This document shows positions 1 to 9,373 of a DNA stretch of 64,000 nucleotides, piece after piece (within the stretch, counting starts at the first letter, position 1; every line of letters starts with the position of its first letter). The DNA comes from JAITVB01 sp031553805 (GTDB taxonomy: Bacteria > Bacteroidota > Bacteroidia > Bacteroidales > Rikenellaceae). The notes under the pieces were generated by a model. The model saw only the letters and a program-made list of their open reading frames with translations, searched no databases and was not told the origin of the DNA. A program made the position numbers and the translations under genes. The DNA lies in contig JAVBLC010000005.1 in NCBI GenBank assembly GCA_031553805.1, positions 310,001-374,000 of the forward strand. The letters run 5' to 3'.

Positions 1-2529
1 GGCGACAACTACCGGATCGGGATGGGCGGCGGCGCTGTGTCGTCGGTCGCTACGGGCGAGTATGCCAACGCGATCGAGCTCAACGCCGTGCAGCGCTCGA
101 ACCCCGAAATGCAAAAACGCGCCTATAACGCCATCCGCGCGCTGTCGGAACTGGACGAAAACCCGATTATCTCGATCCATGACCACGGCGCAGGCGGCCA
201 CCTGAACTGCCTCTCGGAACTGGTCGAAGCCACCGGCGGGCGCATCGATATGGACAAACTGCCCATCGGCGACCCCACCCTCTCGGCCAAGGAGATCGTG
301 GGCAACGAGTCGCAGGAGCGGATGGGGCTGGTGATGAAAGAAAAGGACATCCCCACGCTGCAACGCATCGCCGAGCGCGAACGCGCGCCGATGTATGTGA
401 TCGGCGAGGCGACGGGCGATATGCAATTTACGTTCGTCAACAACCGCACCGGCGAAAAGCCGATCGACTGGAAACTCGAATATATGTTCGGCAAAGCGCC
501 GCGCACGGTGATGAACGATAAAACCATCGCTGAAAAATATGAGGCTCCTGCTTACGAGACGGAGCGCACGGAAGAATACCTGAAAAACGTGCTCCAATTG
601 GAAGCCGTAGCCTGCAAAGACTGGCTGACGAACAAGGTCGACCGTTCGGTGACGGGCCGCATTGCGATGCAACAATGCGCCGGCCGGGTGCAGGTGCCGA
701 TCAACGACTGCGGCATCGTGGCGCTCGACTACCAGGGCAAGGCAGGGATCGCCACCGCGCTGGGCCATGCTCCGGCGGCGGCCATGATCGATGCCCCCAA
801 AGGATCGGTGCTGGCCATTGTCGAGTCGCTCACCAACATCGTTTTTGCCCCGATCGCCGGCGGACTGCCGAGCGTTTCGCTCAGCGCCAACTGGATGTGG
901 CCGTGCAAGAACGCAGGCGAAGACGCACGCCTCTACGCGGCAGTGAAAGCGGCCAGCGATTTCTCGATTGCGCTGGGCATCAACATCCCCACCGGAAAAG
1001 ACTCGCTGTCGATGACCCAGAAATATCCGGGCGGCGACGTGGTTTACGCCCCGGGCACGGTCATCATCACCTCGGCCGGCGAAGTATCCGACATTAACAA
1101 GGCGGCCAAGGCGGCTTTGCAGGCGAAAAAGAGCCAGATCGTTTACGTCGATTTCTCGCGCAGCGCGTTCGCCCTGGGCGGCAGCAGTTTCGGGCAGATC
1201 GTCGGCAAAATCGGCGGCGACGTGCCGACGGTGAACGATCCCGCTTATTTTAAAAAGGCATTTGCCGGTGTGCAGGAGTTGATCAGCTCAGGAAAAGTGC
1301 TGGCCGGCCACGACGTGTCGGGCGGCGGGCTGATCACCGCACTGCTCGAAATGTGCTTCACCGGCAACCGCAACGGGATCACGGCCAACCTCGACGGGTT
1401 GGGCGAAAGCGACCTCGTAAAAGTGTTGTTCAGCGAAAAACCGACCGTGGTGTTGCAGGTCGAAGACGGCGCCGCCGTTTGTGCACAGCTGAAAACGGCC
1501 GGGGTCGACGCAGCGGTGTTGGGCGATGTCAACCAAAATCGCGACTTCTCGGTGTCGCTCGGCGGGAAATCCACCAAATTCGACGTGGACGCCCTGCGCG
1601 ACGTGTGGTACAAAACCTCGTACCTGCTCGACCGCCGTCAAAGTGGCGAAAAGAAAGCCAAAGAACGTTTTTCGAATTATAAGAAACAGGAGCTTAATCT
1701 GAGTCTTCCGGCCTCATTCACCGGAAAACTGTCGCAATACGGCATCGATCCGCACCGGAAAAAACCGACGGGCATCAAAGCCGCCATCATCCGCGAGAAA
1801 GGCAACAACAGCGAGCGCGAAATGGCGTGGACGATGCACCTGGCCGGGATGGACGTGAAAGATGTGCACGTGACCGACCTGATGGACGGGCGTGAAACAC
1901 TCGAGGATGTGAATATGATCGTCTTCGTCGGCGGTTTTTCGAATTCCGACGTGCTGGGTTCTGCTAAAGGCTGGGCCGGGGCGATGCTCTACAGCCCGAA
2001 AGCGAAGGAAGCGCTCGATAAGTTCTATGCCCGCAAGGACACGCTGTCGCTCGGGGTGTGCAACGGTTGCCAGGCGATGGTGGCCCTGGGTGTCGTGACG
2101 CCCGACCACGCCGAAATGCCCCGGATGCAGCACAACGACAGCCACAAATATGAATCGAACTTCGTCGGGATCACGATCGCCAAGGAAAATAACTCGGTGC
2201 TGCTCAACTCGCTCGGCGGGTCGACACTCGGCATCTGGGTGTCGCACGGCGAAGGGAAATTCTCGCTACCCTATGCTGAGAACCAATACAACATCCCGGC
2301 GAAATACGCCTACGACGCCTACCCGGCCAACCCCAACGGCAGCGACTACAACGCCGCCGCGATCTGCTCGGCCGACGGGCGCCACCTGGCCATTATGCCC
2401 CACCCCGAGCGGGCGCTGCGTCCGTGGAACTGGGCGTGGTATCCCGAAGACCGGGCCGCGGACGAGGTTTCGCCCTGGATCGAGGCGTTTGTCAATGCAC
2501 GCGACTGGATCGCAAAGCATAAGCAATAA
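1..2529 (+). CDS. purL: phosphoribosylformylglycinamidine synthase, C-terminal part (5' end outside window)
   Basis: The open frame is already running at base 1 and ends with TAA, giving about 842 residues of what is normally a ~1,230-residue single-chain PurL. It makes FGAM from FGAR, glutamine and ATP in purine synthesis. The visible part covers the end of the first synthetase half, the second AIRS-like half and the C-terminal class I glutamine amidotransferase domain. That domain has the nucleophile motif GVCNG (Cys codon at 2059-2061) and a PHPER block near the end, supplying the catalytic His and Glu. It is first in a same-strand cluster with murI (18 bp gap), ftsK and lolA. No frameshift is seen. 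Assignment is secure; the true start lies upstream of the window. Confidence 0.96.
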   Translation, partial: GDNYRIGMGGGAVSSVATGEYANAIELNAVQRSNPEMQKRAYNAIRALSELDENPIISIHDHGAGGHLNCLSELVEATGGRIDMDKLPIGDPTLSAKEIVGNESQERMGLVMKEKDIPTLQRIAERERAPMYVIGEATGDMQFTFVNNRTGEKPIDWKLEYMFGKAPRTVMNDKTIAEKYEAPAYETERTEEYLKNVLQLEAVACKDWLTNKVDRSVTGRIAMQQCAGRVQVPINDCGIVALDYQGKAGIATALGHAPAAAMIDAPKGSVLAIVESLTNIVFAPIAGGLPSVSLSANWMWPCKNAGEDARLYAAVKAASDFSIALGINIPTGKDSLSMTQKYPGGDVVYAPGTVIITSAGEVSDINKAAKAALQAKKSQIVYVDFSRSAFALGGSSFGQIVGKIGGDVPTVNDPAYFKKAFAGVQELISSGKVLAGHDVSGGGLITALLEMCFTGNRNGITANLDGLGESDLVKVLFSEKPTVVLQVEDGAAVCAQLKTAGVDAAVLGDVNQNRDFSVSLGGKSTKFDVDALRDVWYKTSYLLDRRQSGEKKAKERFSNYKKQELNLSLPASFTGKLSQYGIDPHRKKPTGIKAAIIREKGNNSEREMAWTMHLAGMDVKDVHVTDLMDGRETLEDVNMIVFVGGFSNSDVLGSAKGWAGAMLYSPKAKEALDKFYARKDTLSLGVCNGCQAMVALGVVTPDHAEMPRMQHNDSHKYESNFVGITIAKENNSVLLNSLGGSTLGIWVSHGEGKFSLPYAENQYNIPAKYAYDAYPANPNGSDYNAAAICSADGRHLAIMPHPERALRPWNWAWYPEDRAADEVSPWIEAFVNARDWIAKHKQ

Positions 2530-2547
2530 GCGGGCGCAGACGGCACG

Positions 2548-3315
2548 ATGGCGGATAATCGTCCCATAGGCGTATTGGATTCAGGACTCGGCGGCCTGAC
2601 CGTGTGGCGCGAGCTGAAAAAGCAGTTGCCTCACGAGTCGATGATCTACTATGGCGACGGGAAGAATTGTCCCTACGGCCCGAAAAGCGACCAGGAGGTG
2701 ATCACGATCGTCGATAAGATCGTACGCGGACTCATCGAGCGCGATGTGAAAATGGTCGTCGTGGCGTGCAACGCGGCGACGGCGGCGGCGATCGACCACC
2801 TGCGGGCTTCTTACCCCATTCCGTTCATCGGGATGGAGCCGGCGGTCAAACCGGCGGCGCTGGCGTCGAAAACTGGGGTGATCGGCATTTTGGCCACCGC
2901 TGCGACGCTCAACGGCCGGTTGTTTAAAGAAACGTCGGCGCGCTATGCCGACCGGGCGAAAATACTTTCGCACGTGGGCGAAGGATTTGTGGAACTGGTT
3001 GAAGCCAATGCCGAAAATTCGCCCGAAGCCGAAGAGGCCGTGCGCCGCAGTGTAAGCGGGATGTTGGCCGAGGGAGCCGACCAACTGGTGCTCGGGTGTA
3101 CGCACTACCCCTTTCTGGCGGACACCATCCGGCGGGTAGCCGGTCCAGGCGTAACGCTTATCGACCCCGCCCCGGCCGTTGCCCATCGTGCAGCCGAGGT
3201 CCTTTACGAGAAGGGGTTGGAAGCGGCAGAAGACCATCACGCCGTCTACGAATTCGACACTTCGTATGACGAAGCCTACCTCAAGAAACTGATCGAAAAA
3301 AGTAAAATCGCATAA
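2548..3315 (+). CDS. murI: glutamate racemase
   Basis: 255 residues, slightly short for the family (about 260-280). It converts L- to D-glutamate for peptidoglycan in the cytoplasm. The N-terminal GVLDSGLGG block and the two catalytic cysteine motifs, VACNAAT near residue 74 and LGCTHYP near residue 184, are intact, so both acid/base cysteines are present. The ATG lies 18 bp after the purL stop, and the TAA is followed 3 bp later by the ftsK ATG, implying co-transcription. The enzyme's D-Glu supply fits the DAP-type peptidoglycan genes elsewhere in the window. Confidence 0.95.
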   Translation: MADNRPIGVLDSGLGGLTVWRELKKQLPHESMIYYGDGKNCPYGPKSDQEVITIVDKIVRGLIERDVKMVVVACNAATAAAIDHLRASYPIPFIGMEPAVKPAALASKTGVIGILATAATLNGRLFKETSARYADRAKILSHVGEGFVELVEANAENSPEAEEAVRRSVSGMLAEGADQLVLGCTHYPFLADTIRRVAGPGVTLIDPAPAVAHRAAEVLYEKGLEAAEDHHAVYEFDTSYDEAYLKKLIEKSKIA

Positions 3316-3318
3316 CCG

Positions 3319-6048
3319 ATGGCGGTAAAAAAAGGAACACGGACGACAATGAAACGCCCCGTGAAAAAAGGGAAAAACAAGACCGACAATTCCGGCATCG
3401 GACGTTGGGCGGCGGGATTGGCCTTTGTGCTGTTCTCGTTTTTCCTGTTGATCTCGGCCTTTTCGTATGTCCTCTATTGGAAGGCCGACCAAAAGATCGC
3501 CACCCTGCCCCTGAACGAAACCCAGGGCGAAGAGGTGTTGAACTGGGGGAACCGGTTAGGGGTCAAGGCCGGCCACTTCCTGGTCAGCCAGTCGTTCGGG
3601 GTGTTCGGGGTGCTGATCCCGATTATCCTGCTGGTGTTGGCGCTCAAGGTGATGAAGCCCCAGAAATTTACCATCGGCAAAACGGTCGTGATCGGAATTA
3701 TCGCCACCCTCCTCGGGTCGGTGTCGTTGGGCTATATCGGCAGCTTCTTCGGCGATGCACCGGGGGCGTTCGGCACAGGGCTGGGCGGAGCGCACGGGAT
3801 TTACATCGCGCAATGGCTCGATTCGTATATCGGTCTGGGCACAGGGCTGGTATTGCTGCTGCTGATCGTCCTGCTGGCCGTATACATTAATAAGAGTACG
3901 ATCACGCTGATCAACCGCGCCGGACGCGGGCTGGCCGACACGGCGATCGACCTGGGCTCGGCCGTGGCCGGCAAAGCGTCGGACCTGCTGCAACCCGGTC
4001 GCAACAACACCAAATACGAGGAACCCGACGAGGTAGAAGAAACTGAGGAGGAAGAAGAGGAAGAAGCCCCGTGGGACGACGACGATCCGATCGAAGAACC
4101 CGACAAGGGGTTAGGTATCGAGTCGCGTGTGGACTACGACTACCGCTACTCGGAAGACGCCGAGGAACCGATTGCTCCGCCCAAGCGACGCAAATTCGGA
4201 TTCAAGGAATCCGAGGAGGAGGAAGTTGAGTTTTACGTGCGCACCGCGGGCGACGACCTTCCTGTGGCAGCCGGGCCCGATTCGTATAACACGCCCGTGA
4301 CGCGCTATTCGGAAGAGATCGCCTCGGAGTTCGGTATCCGCGACGAGTCCGGCGAAGCGGTGGTTTCGGCCACCAGCCTGCCGACCGACGTGATCGACGC
4401 CTATGCCGGAAACCCGTCGGAAGCCAGCACGCTGCCCCCCGACGCAATCCCCAACGACCAAAGCACGAGCATCATCGTCGACGACAATTTTTCGGTCGAC
4501 AAGCACGTCGACGCCACCGTGGCCGACGACGAGATCGACACCGGTTTTTACGACCACACGCTCGACCTTTCCTATTACCAAAAACCGCCCGTGGAACTGC
4601 TCGAAGACCACAAGGTCGATGTGGTGGTGACCGAGGCCGAACTGATCGAGAACAAAAACCAGATCATCCGCACACTCGAAAACTTTGGCATCAAGATCGA
4701 CAAGATCAAGGCGACGATCGGGCCGACGGTGACCCTTTACGAAATTGTCCCGGCTCCCGGTGTGCGCATCTCGAAAATCAAAAACCTGGAGGACGACATT
4801 GCCCTGAGCCTCTCCGCATTGGGTATCCGCATTATTGCTCCCATGCCGGGAAAAGGCACCATCGGAATCGAGGTGCCGAACAAGGATAAGGAAGTGGTGT
4901 CGATGTACTCGGTCATCAAGTCCGTAAAATTCCAGGAATCGACCTTCGACCTGCCGATCGTACTCGGCAAAACGATCCAGAACGAAACGTTCGTGATCGA
5001 CCTGGCCAAGAGGCCCCACTTGCTCGTGGCGGGCGCCACGGGACAAGGTAAATCAGTGGGGCTGAACGCCATCCTGGCCTCGCTGCTCTATAAGAAGCAC
5101 CCGTCGGAAATTAAATTCGTGCTGGTCGACCCGAAAAAGGTCGAGTTGACCCTCTACCAAAAACTCGAAAAACACTTTCTGGCCAAGCTGCCGAGCGAAG
5201 ACGAAGCGATCATCACCGACACCCAGAAGGTGATCTACACACTCAACTCGCTCTGTATGGAGATGGACTCGCGCTACGACCTTTTACGGAAGGCCGAAGT
5301 ACGTCATCTAAAGGAATATAATGAAAAATTTACAAAGCGGCGTCTAAGCCCGTTGAAAGGCCACCGATACCTGCCTTATATCGTGGTGATCATCGACGAG
5401 TTTGCCGATATGATCATGACCGCCGGGCGCGAGATCGAAACGCCGATCGCCCGCCTGGCCCAGCTGGCCCGTGCGGTGGGCATCCACCTGGTGATCGCCA
5501 CGCAACGACCGACCACGAATATCATTACAGGGGTCATCAAAGCGAACTTCCCGGCCCGCATCGCGTTCCGCGTAAGTTCGATGATCGACTCGCGCACCAT
5601 TATTGACCAACCCGGGGCTAACCAACTGATCGGGCGGGGCGATATGCTCGTGTCGACCGGCAGCGACATCACCCGCGTGCAATGCGCTTTTATCGACACG
5701 CCCGAGGTCGAAAACATCACCGAGTTTATCAGCAACCAGCAGGGCTACACCTCGGCCTACGAGTTGCCCGACTACGTGCCCGAAAACGAAATGGGCGCCG
5801 CCGCCGATCTGGGCGCGCGCGATGCGCTGTTCGAAGAGGCCGCGCGCGCGATCGTCGCCCAACAGCAAGGCTCCACTTCGCTCATCCAGCGCAAATTCTC
5901 GATCGGTTACAACCGCGCCGGGCGCATCATGGACCAGTTGGAACAGGCCGGCATCGTCGGCCGCGCCGAAGGCAGCAAACCCCGCGAAGTGAAGATCACC
6001 GACCTGGCCTCGCTCGAAAATTACCTGGATAGTTTTAATCATTTTTAA
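3319..6048 (+). CDS. ftsK: DNA translocase FtsK
   Basis: 909 residues. It pumps chromosomal DNA at the division septum and delivers it for dimer resolution. Order of parts: basic N terminus; about four membrane segments between residues 30 and 195; a strongly acidic, low-complexity linker (residues ~230-420) with runs of Glu and Asp; then the RecA-like motor with Walker A GATGQGKS near residue 571 and Walker B VVIIDEFAD near residue 690; and a C-terminal winged-helix gamma domain from about residue 845 (QRKFSIGYNRAGRI). Length is normal for Bacteroidetes FtsK. It starts 3 bp after murI and is followed 12 bp later by a lolA-like gene. The FtsK-LolA order is a familiar Bacteroidetes arrangement. 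Confidence 0.97.
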   Translation: MAVKKGTRTTMKRPVKKGKNKTDNSGIGRWAAGLAFVLFSFFLLISAFSYVLYWKADQKIATLPLNETQGEEVLNWGNRLGVKAGHFLVSQSFGVFGVLIPIILLVLALKVMKPQKFTIGKTVVIGIIATLLGSVSLGYIGSFFGDAPGAFGTGLGGAHGIYIAQWLDSYIGLGTGLVLLLLIVLLAVYINKSTITLINRAGRGLADTAIDLGSAVAGKASDLLQPGRNNTKYEEPDEVEETEEEEEEEAPWDDDDPIEEPDKGLGIESRVDYDYRYSEDAEEPIAPPKRRKFGFKESEEEEVEFYVRTAGDDLPVAAGPDSYNTPVTRYSEEIASEFGIRDESGEAVVSATSLPTDVIDAYAGNPSEASTLPPDAIPNDQSTSIIVDDNFSVDKHVDATVADDEIDTGFYDHTLDLSYYQKPPVELLEDHKVDVVVTEAELIENKNQIIRTLENFGIKIDKIKATIGPTVTLYEIVPAPGVRISKIKNLEDDIALSLSALGIRIIAPMPGKGTIGIEVPNKDKEVVSMYSVIKSVKFQESTFDLPIVLGKTIQNETFVIDLAKRPHLLVAGATGQGKSVGLNAILASLLYKKHPSEIKFVLVDPKKVELTLYQKLEKHFLAKLPSEDEAIITDTQKVIYTLNSLCMEMDSRYDLLRKAEVRHLKEYNEKFTKRRLSPLKGHRYLPYIVVIIDEFADMIMTAGREIETPIARLAQLARAVGIHLVIATQRPTTNIITGVIKANFPARIAFRVSSMIDSRTIIDQPGANQLIGRGDMLVSTGSDITRVQCAFIDTPEVENITEFISNQQGYTSAYELPDYVPENEMGAAADLGARDALFEEAARAIVAQQQGSTSLIQRKFSIGYNRAGRIMDQLEQAGIVGRAEGSKPREVKITDLASLENYLDSFNHF

Positions 6049-6060
6049 GGAGCAAAATCG

Positions 6061-6699
6061 ATGAAACGGATCATATTCCTCTGCCTCGGGCTGCTGCTCT
6101 GCTCCCCCACCCTGCGGGCCGACGAGCGGTCGAAAGCCATCCTTGACCGGCTGGCGGCGACGATCAACGGTTACACGTCCTATCAGGTCGATTTTTCGAC
6201 CTCGATGGAGGGTGAGTTTACCAACATCCCCGGAAAATTCATTGTCAGCGGCAAACGCTTCTATATGGAGGTCTACGACTCGGAAGTTTTTTGTGACGGC
6301 AAGAATACCTATACTTACCAGAAGATCAGCAACGAGGTGACCATCGAAGCCGTCAACCCCGACGACCGCACGGTATTGGCCAACCCGACCCAGTTGTTCC
6401 TGTTCTACGACCGCGATTTCTCGCACCGTTTCGTCGGGGCGGCGACCGTTGCCGGGCGTTCGGTGATGGAGATCGAGCTGACCCCGAAAACCAAAGGGGC
6501 GGGATTCCACTCGATCACGCTCGGCGTCGATCCGCAGACCGGGGCTCCCGTTTCGCTCTCGTACCAAATGACCGAGTCGGGCAAAAAGACGCTCGAGGTG
6601 GTCGTCAAACGGCTTATTCCCAATGTGGCTGTTACGGATGCCACGTTTACGTTCGATCCGAAAAAATATCCGGGGGCCGAGGTGATCGATTTCCGGTAA
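6061..6699 (+). CDS. lolA: LolA-like outer-membrane lipoprotein carrier
   Basis: 212 residues with a clear signal peptide (basic MKR, hydrophobic LGLLLCS stretch, cleavage around residue 20), so a periplasmic protein. The mature part reads as a LolA/LppX-type half barrel: early DFSTSMEGEF strands, then alternating strands ending near the C terminus. LolA shuttles lipoproteins from the inner to the outer membrane. Sequence conservation in this family is low, so the call rests on size, signal peptide, strand pattern and position directly after ftsK (12 bp). Last gene of the purL-murI-ftsK cluster, before a hairpin terminator at 6715-6744. Confidence 0.82.
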   Translation: MKRIIFLCLGLLLCSPTLRADERSKAILDRLAATINGYTSYQVDFSTSMEGEFTNIPGKFIVSGKRFYMEVYDSEVFCDGKNTYTYQKISNEVTIEAVNPDDRTVLANPTQLFLFYDRDFSHRFVGAATVAGRSVMEIELTPKTKGAGFHSITLGVDPQTGAPVSLSYQMTESGKKTLEVVVKRLIPNVAVTDATFTFDPKKYPGAEVIDFR

Positions 6700-6714
6700 G
6701 CATAAAACGATATG

Positions 6715-6744
6715 AAAAGCGGCCCGCTACAGGCCGCTTTTTTT
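6715..6744. terminator. bidirectional intrinsic terminator between lolA-like and ZIP genes
   Basis: Stem AAAGCGGCC / GGCCGCTTT with a 7-nt loop, followed by a run of T on the + strand and preceded by A's that give a U-run on the minus strand. It sits between two convergent genes and can serve both. Confidence 0.85.
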
Positions 6745-6753
6745 ATGGGAAAA

Positions 6754-7509
6754 TCAAACCGACTTGCTCAGTAGGAACGCAAGCAGGAAACCAGTGACCG
6801 TCACCAGTGCGACGCCCCGGCCACCGAATTTGAACGCCTCGGGGATCATCGTGTCGCAAAGCATCGCCAGGATCGCCCCCGAGGCAAAGGCCATCGTCGC
6901 GGCGTGTACGCTTTCGGGCGCGTGGCCCAGGAAAAGAAAACCGCCGAGCGACGAAAGCACTGTCACCACCAGGGTCGCTGTCCATATCCAGAGGATATTG
7001 CGGGGCGACATCCCGGCCATCTTCATTCCCAGCGTGCCCGACATCCCTTCGGGCAGGTTGCTCAGGAAAACCGCCACCACGAATAGCCATCCCGTTGTGC
7101 CGCCCACCGCCACCGAAGCCCCCACAACAAACGACTCGGGGATGCCGTCGAGCAGCGTACCAAGCAGGATCGCCCACCCCGAATTATCGGCCGGAGTTTT
7201 TCCTGCAGCCGCTTCGGAAAGGCCGTGCGAGCGTTTGCGGAACGCCCCGCCCGACTTGTCGATCAGGTAGTCGCCCCCGACAAAGAGCAGTGCGCCGGCC
7301 AGAAAACTGGCTCCGATCAGCCACGGATCGCCGCTGCGGTCAAAAGCGTCGCTCATCAGGTCGATCGACAGGGCCGAGATCAGCACCCCGGCACCAAAAG
7401 CCATGCTCGTGGCGATCAATTTGTTGCCTATCTTGAGATAAAGTCCTAATAAGGATCCGATCAGGATAGCCGATCCGGCCAGCAAGCCGAGGAGAGTCGA
7501 TTCGAACAT
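6754..7509 (-). CDS. ZIP family metal cation transporter
   Basis: 251 residues, about eight hydrophobic membrane segments, with the charged cytoplasmic loop after the third segment (residues ~85-112) that is typical of ZIP proteins. It probably moves zinc, iron or another divalent metal into the cytoplasm. The two central metal-site helices read LLDGIPES and LSNLPEG, where classical ZupT-type ZIPs have HNIPEG and (H/Q)NxPEG. The first-site His is thus Asp here, as in a recognised ZIP subset, and the substrate cannot be guessed. Monocistronic: a terminator lies on each side. Not part of the Pho locus, which ends at a terminator at 7571-7603. Confidence 0.85.
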   Translation of the reverse strand: MFESTLLGLLAGSAILIGSLLGLYLKIGNKLIATSMAFGAGVLISALSIDLMSDAFDRSGDPWLIGASFLAGALLFVGGDYLIDKSGGAFRKRSHGLSEAAAGKTPADNSGWAILLGTLLDGIPESFVVGASVAVGGTTGWLFVVAVFLSNLPEGMSGTLGMKMAGMSPRNILWIWTATLVVTVLSSLGGFLFLGHAPESVHAATMAFASGAILAMLCDTMIPEAFKFGGRGVALVTVTGFLLAFLLSKSV

Positions 7510-7570
7510 GGCAAACGATTATGGGTTTCGGTCGCAAGCCACAAAAAGGGTGCCCAAGGTGCTGGTACAA

Positions 7571-7603
7571 AAAAACCGGGCTGCCATTGACGGACAGCCC
7601 GGT
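7571..7603 (-). terminator. terminator of the Pho operon (after the phoR-like gene)
   Basis: On the minus strand ACCGGGCTG pairs with CAGCCCGGT around an 11-nt loop and is followed by seven U's. It lies 46 bp beyond the kinase stop. Confidence 0.8.
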
Positions 7604-7610
7604 ATATCTC

Positions 7611-7639
7611 AGAAAAATCTCCCTATGCGGGGACGCACC
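7611..7639. repeat. short hairpin repeat, copy 1 of 6
   Basis: A-rich start, CCC, then TGCG-loop-CGCA, ending ACC. Matches the consensus AAAATTCCC..GTGCGGGnACGCACC seen at five other intergenic sites in the window. Lies just after the kinase stop. Confidence 0.65.
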
Positions 7640-7648
7640 GGGGATGCA

Positions 7649-9373
7649 CTAATTCTTGGGAAGCTTAAACAGAAATTCGAGTCCCCCGGCGGAAATGTTC
7701 TTGGCGACGATCGTCCCGCGATGGAAAGCGATCGCGTTGCGAACGATCGACAGGCCGAGGCCCGAACCGCCGGTGTCGCGCGTGCGTCCCTCGTTGATGC
7801 GGTAAAAGCGTTCGAACAGGCGGCCCAGATGCTGTTCATCCGGAATCCCCACCCCATTATCGGCATAGGAGAAATAGAAAAACTCGCTGTCTTCGTTGTA
7901 CTTGTTGACGTGGATCGTCACATCGGGACCGGCGTAGCGGATCACGTTGTCGGTCAGGTTGCGGAAGACCGAGTAAAGCAGGCTGCGGTTGCCACGCACA
8001 ACGACGTTGGGCGAAACGACATACTCCAACCGGATGCCGCGCTCGCGCATCGGCCCTTCGAGGTCGGTCTTGATCGATTCCAGCAGGTCGCGGATCGGGA
8101 CGGCTTCGAGGGCGAACGTCTGGGGAGCCTCTTCGATCTTGGTGATCAGGCCCATATCCTGGATCAGGTCCGAAAGGGTGATCGTCTGGTTATAAGCTTT
8201 TTCGAGAAACTGACGCTGCTTGGCCGCATCGAGGGGTTGTTCGAGGATCGTTTCGAGGTAACCGCGGATGGTGGCGACCGGCGTGCGGAGTTCGTGGGCG
8301 ATGTTGCCGGTCATCTCCTGTTTCAGGCGGCGGGTTTTCTCGCGGGCGGTGATGTCGTTGAGCGTAACCTCAAAACTGCCGTCTTCGAAGACATTGACCC
8401 GCACGGCAAAATATTTTCCCTGCCGGGCCACCTGCGTTTCAAAATAGGTTTCCCGACGCGAGGGGTCTGCCAGGAACGTGCGGATCTTTTCGAAAGCCCC
8501 GTCGGTGAAGACGGCGGCGGGATCACCCTTCGATTCGTCCGTTATTGTATTGAGGTATTGCAGAAAAAGTCCGTTGTGGAAACCGACCGTGCGGTCGGGG
8601 GCGAAGAAACAAATGCCCTCCTCGGAACTGTGGACGTGCTGCAGCAGTTTTTCGCGTTCGAGGGCAATCGTTTTTTCCTTTTCTTTCAGTTCGTGGAAAC
8701 TGGCGGCGATCTGGGTGCCGACCTCGCCCAATTCGTCGTGGGGAAAGTCGAACGGAGGCAAGTCGCCCGCCCCATCGCCCCGGGCTGCGGCGGCGAAGTC
8801 GCGCAACTGGCCGATCGATGAGCCGAAGCGGCCGGCCACGTAGTTGATCAGGAGCAACGTCACCGCAAAAAGCGCGAGGAGGATATAGATGAACAGGTTA
8901 TCGGGCTGGAGGAATTGCCGTACCTGGATGTCGTAAGGCAGCGCAACGCGGATGTAATGACCCGGGAAACCCTTGGCGTAGTAGAGGTATTCGCAGTTGT
9001 TGGTGGCCGACGTGCGGATGTAGGATCCGGCACCCTCTTTCCGCGCTTCGGCGATCTCGGGACGGTCGGCGTGGTTTTCGGTCGTCTGCAGGACGTTGTC
9101 GTAGACCACGCTACCGTCGGTGGCGATCAGCGTCAGGCGCAGGTTTTCCGGGAAAAGGGCCATCAGGCTATCGAGCGTCGCACCGGGATTTCCGTCGCGT
9201 AGCAGAGCCGCCTGAGCCACATGGGCATAGACGTCGAGTTCGCCGCGGAGCGTATCAGTTTTCTGCTGCTTCTCACGCGACTGTTCGAGGGCGGCCACTC
9301 CGGCGGCAAAGATGGCGAAGACCACTACGATCCACAGGAAAAGCCGCCGTTTATAATTCGCTTTCAATTTCAT
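7649..9373 (-). CDS. phoR: PhoR-like sensor histidine kinase
   Basis: 574 residues. Membrane segments near residues 9-29 and 160-182 enclose a ~130-residue periplasmic sensor. A HAMP-like linker, a PAS-like region and the kinase core follow. The H-box NIAHELRTP carries the phosphorylated His (around residue 355), with N-box (NLTDNVIRYAG), G1 (ADNGVGIP) and G2 (GGSGLGLS) motifs present. Its ATG overlaps the stop of the response-regulator gene (ATGA), so the two are translationally coupled. Position at the end of pstSCAB-phoU supports a phosphate-sensing role; the ligand is inferred from context only. Confidence 0.9.
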   Translation of the reverse strand: MKLKANYKRRLFLWIVVVFAIFAAGVAALEQSREKQQKTDTLRGELDVYAHVAQAALLRDGNPGATLDSLMALFPENLRLTLIATDGSVVYDNVLQTTENHADRPEIAEARKEGAGSYIRTSATNNCEYLYYAKGFPGHYIRVALPYDIQVRQFLQPDNLFIYILLALFAVTLLLINYVAGRFGSSIGQLRDFAAAARGDGAGDLPPFDFPHDELGEVGTQIAASFHELKEKEKTIALEREKLLQHVHSSEEGICFFAPDRTVGFHNGLFLQYLNTITDESKGDPAAVFTDGAFEKIRTFLADPSRRETYFETQVARQGKYFAVRVNVFEDGSFEVTLNDITAREKTRRLKQEMTGNIAHELRTPVATIRGYLETILEQPLDAAKQRQFLEKAYNQTITLSDLIQDMGLITKIEEAPQTFALEAVPIRDLLESIKTDLEGPMRERGIRLEYVVSPNVVVRGNRSLLYSVFRNLTDNVIRYAGPDVTIHVNKYNEDSEFFYFSYADNGVGIPDEQHLGRLFERFYRINEGRTRDTGGSGLGLSIVRNAIAFHRGTIVAKNISAGGLEFLFKLPKN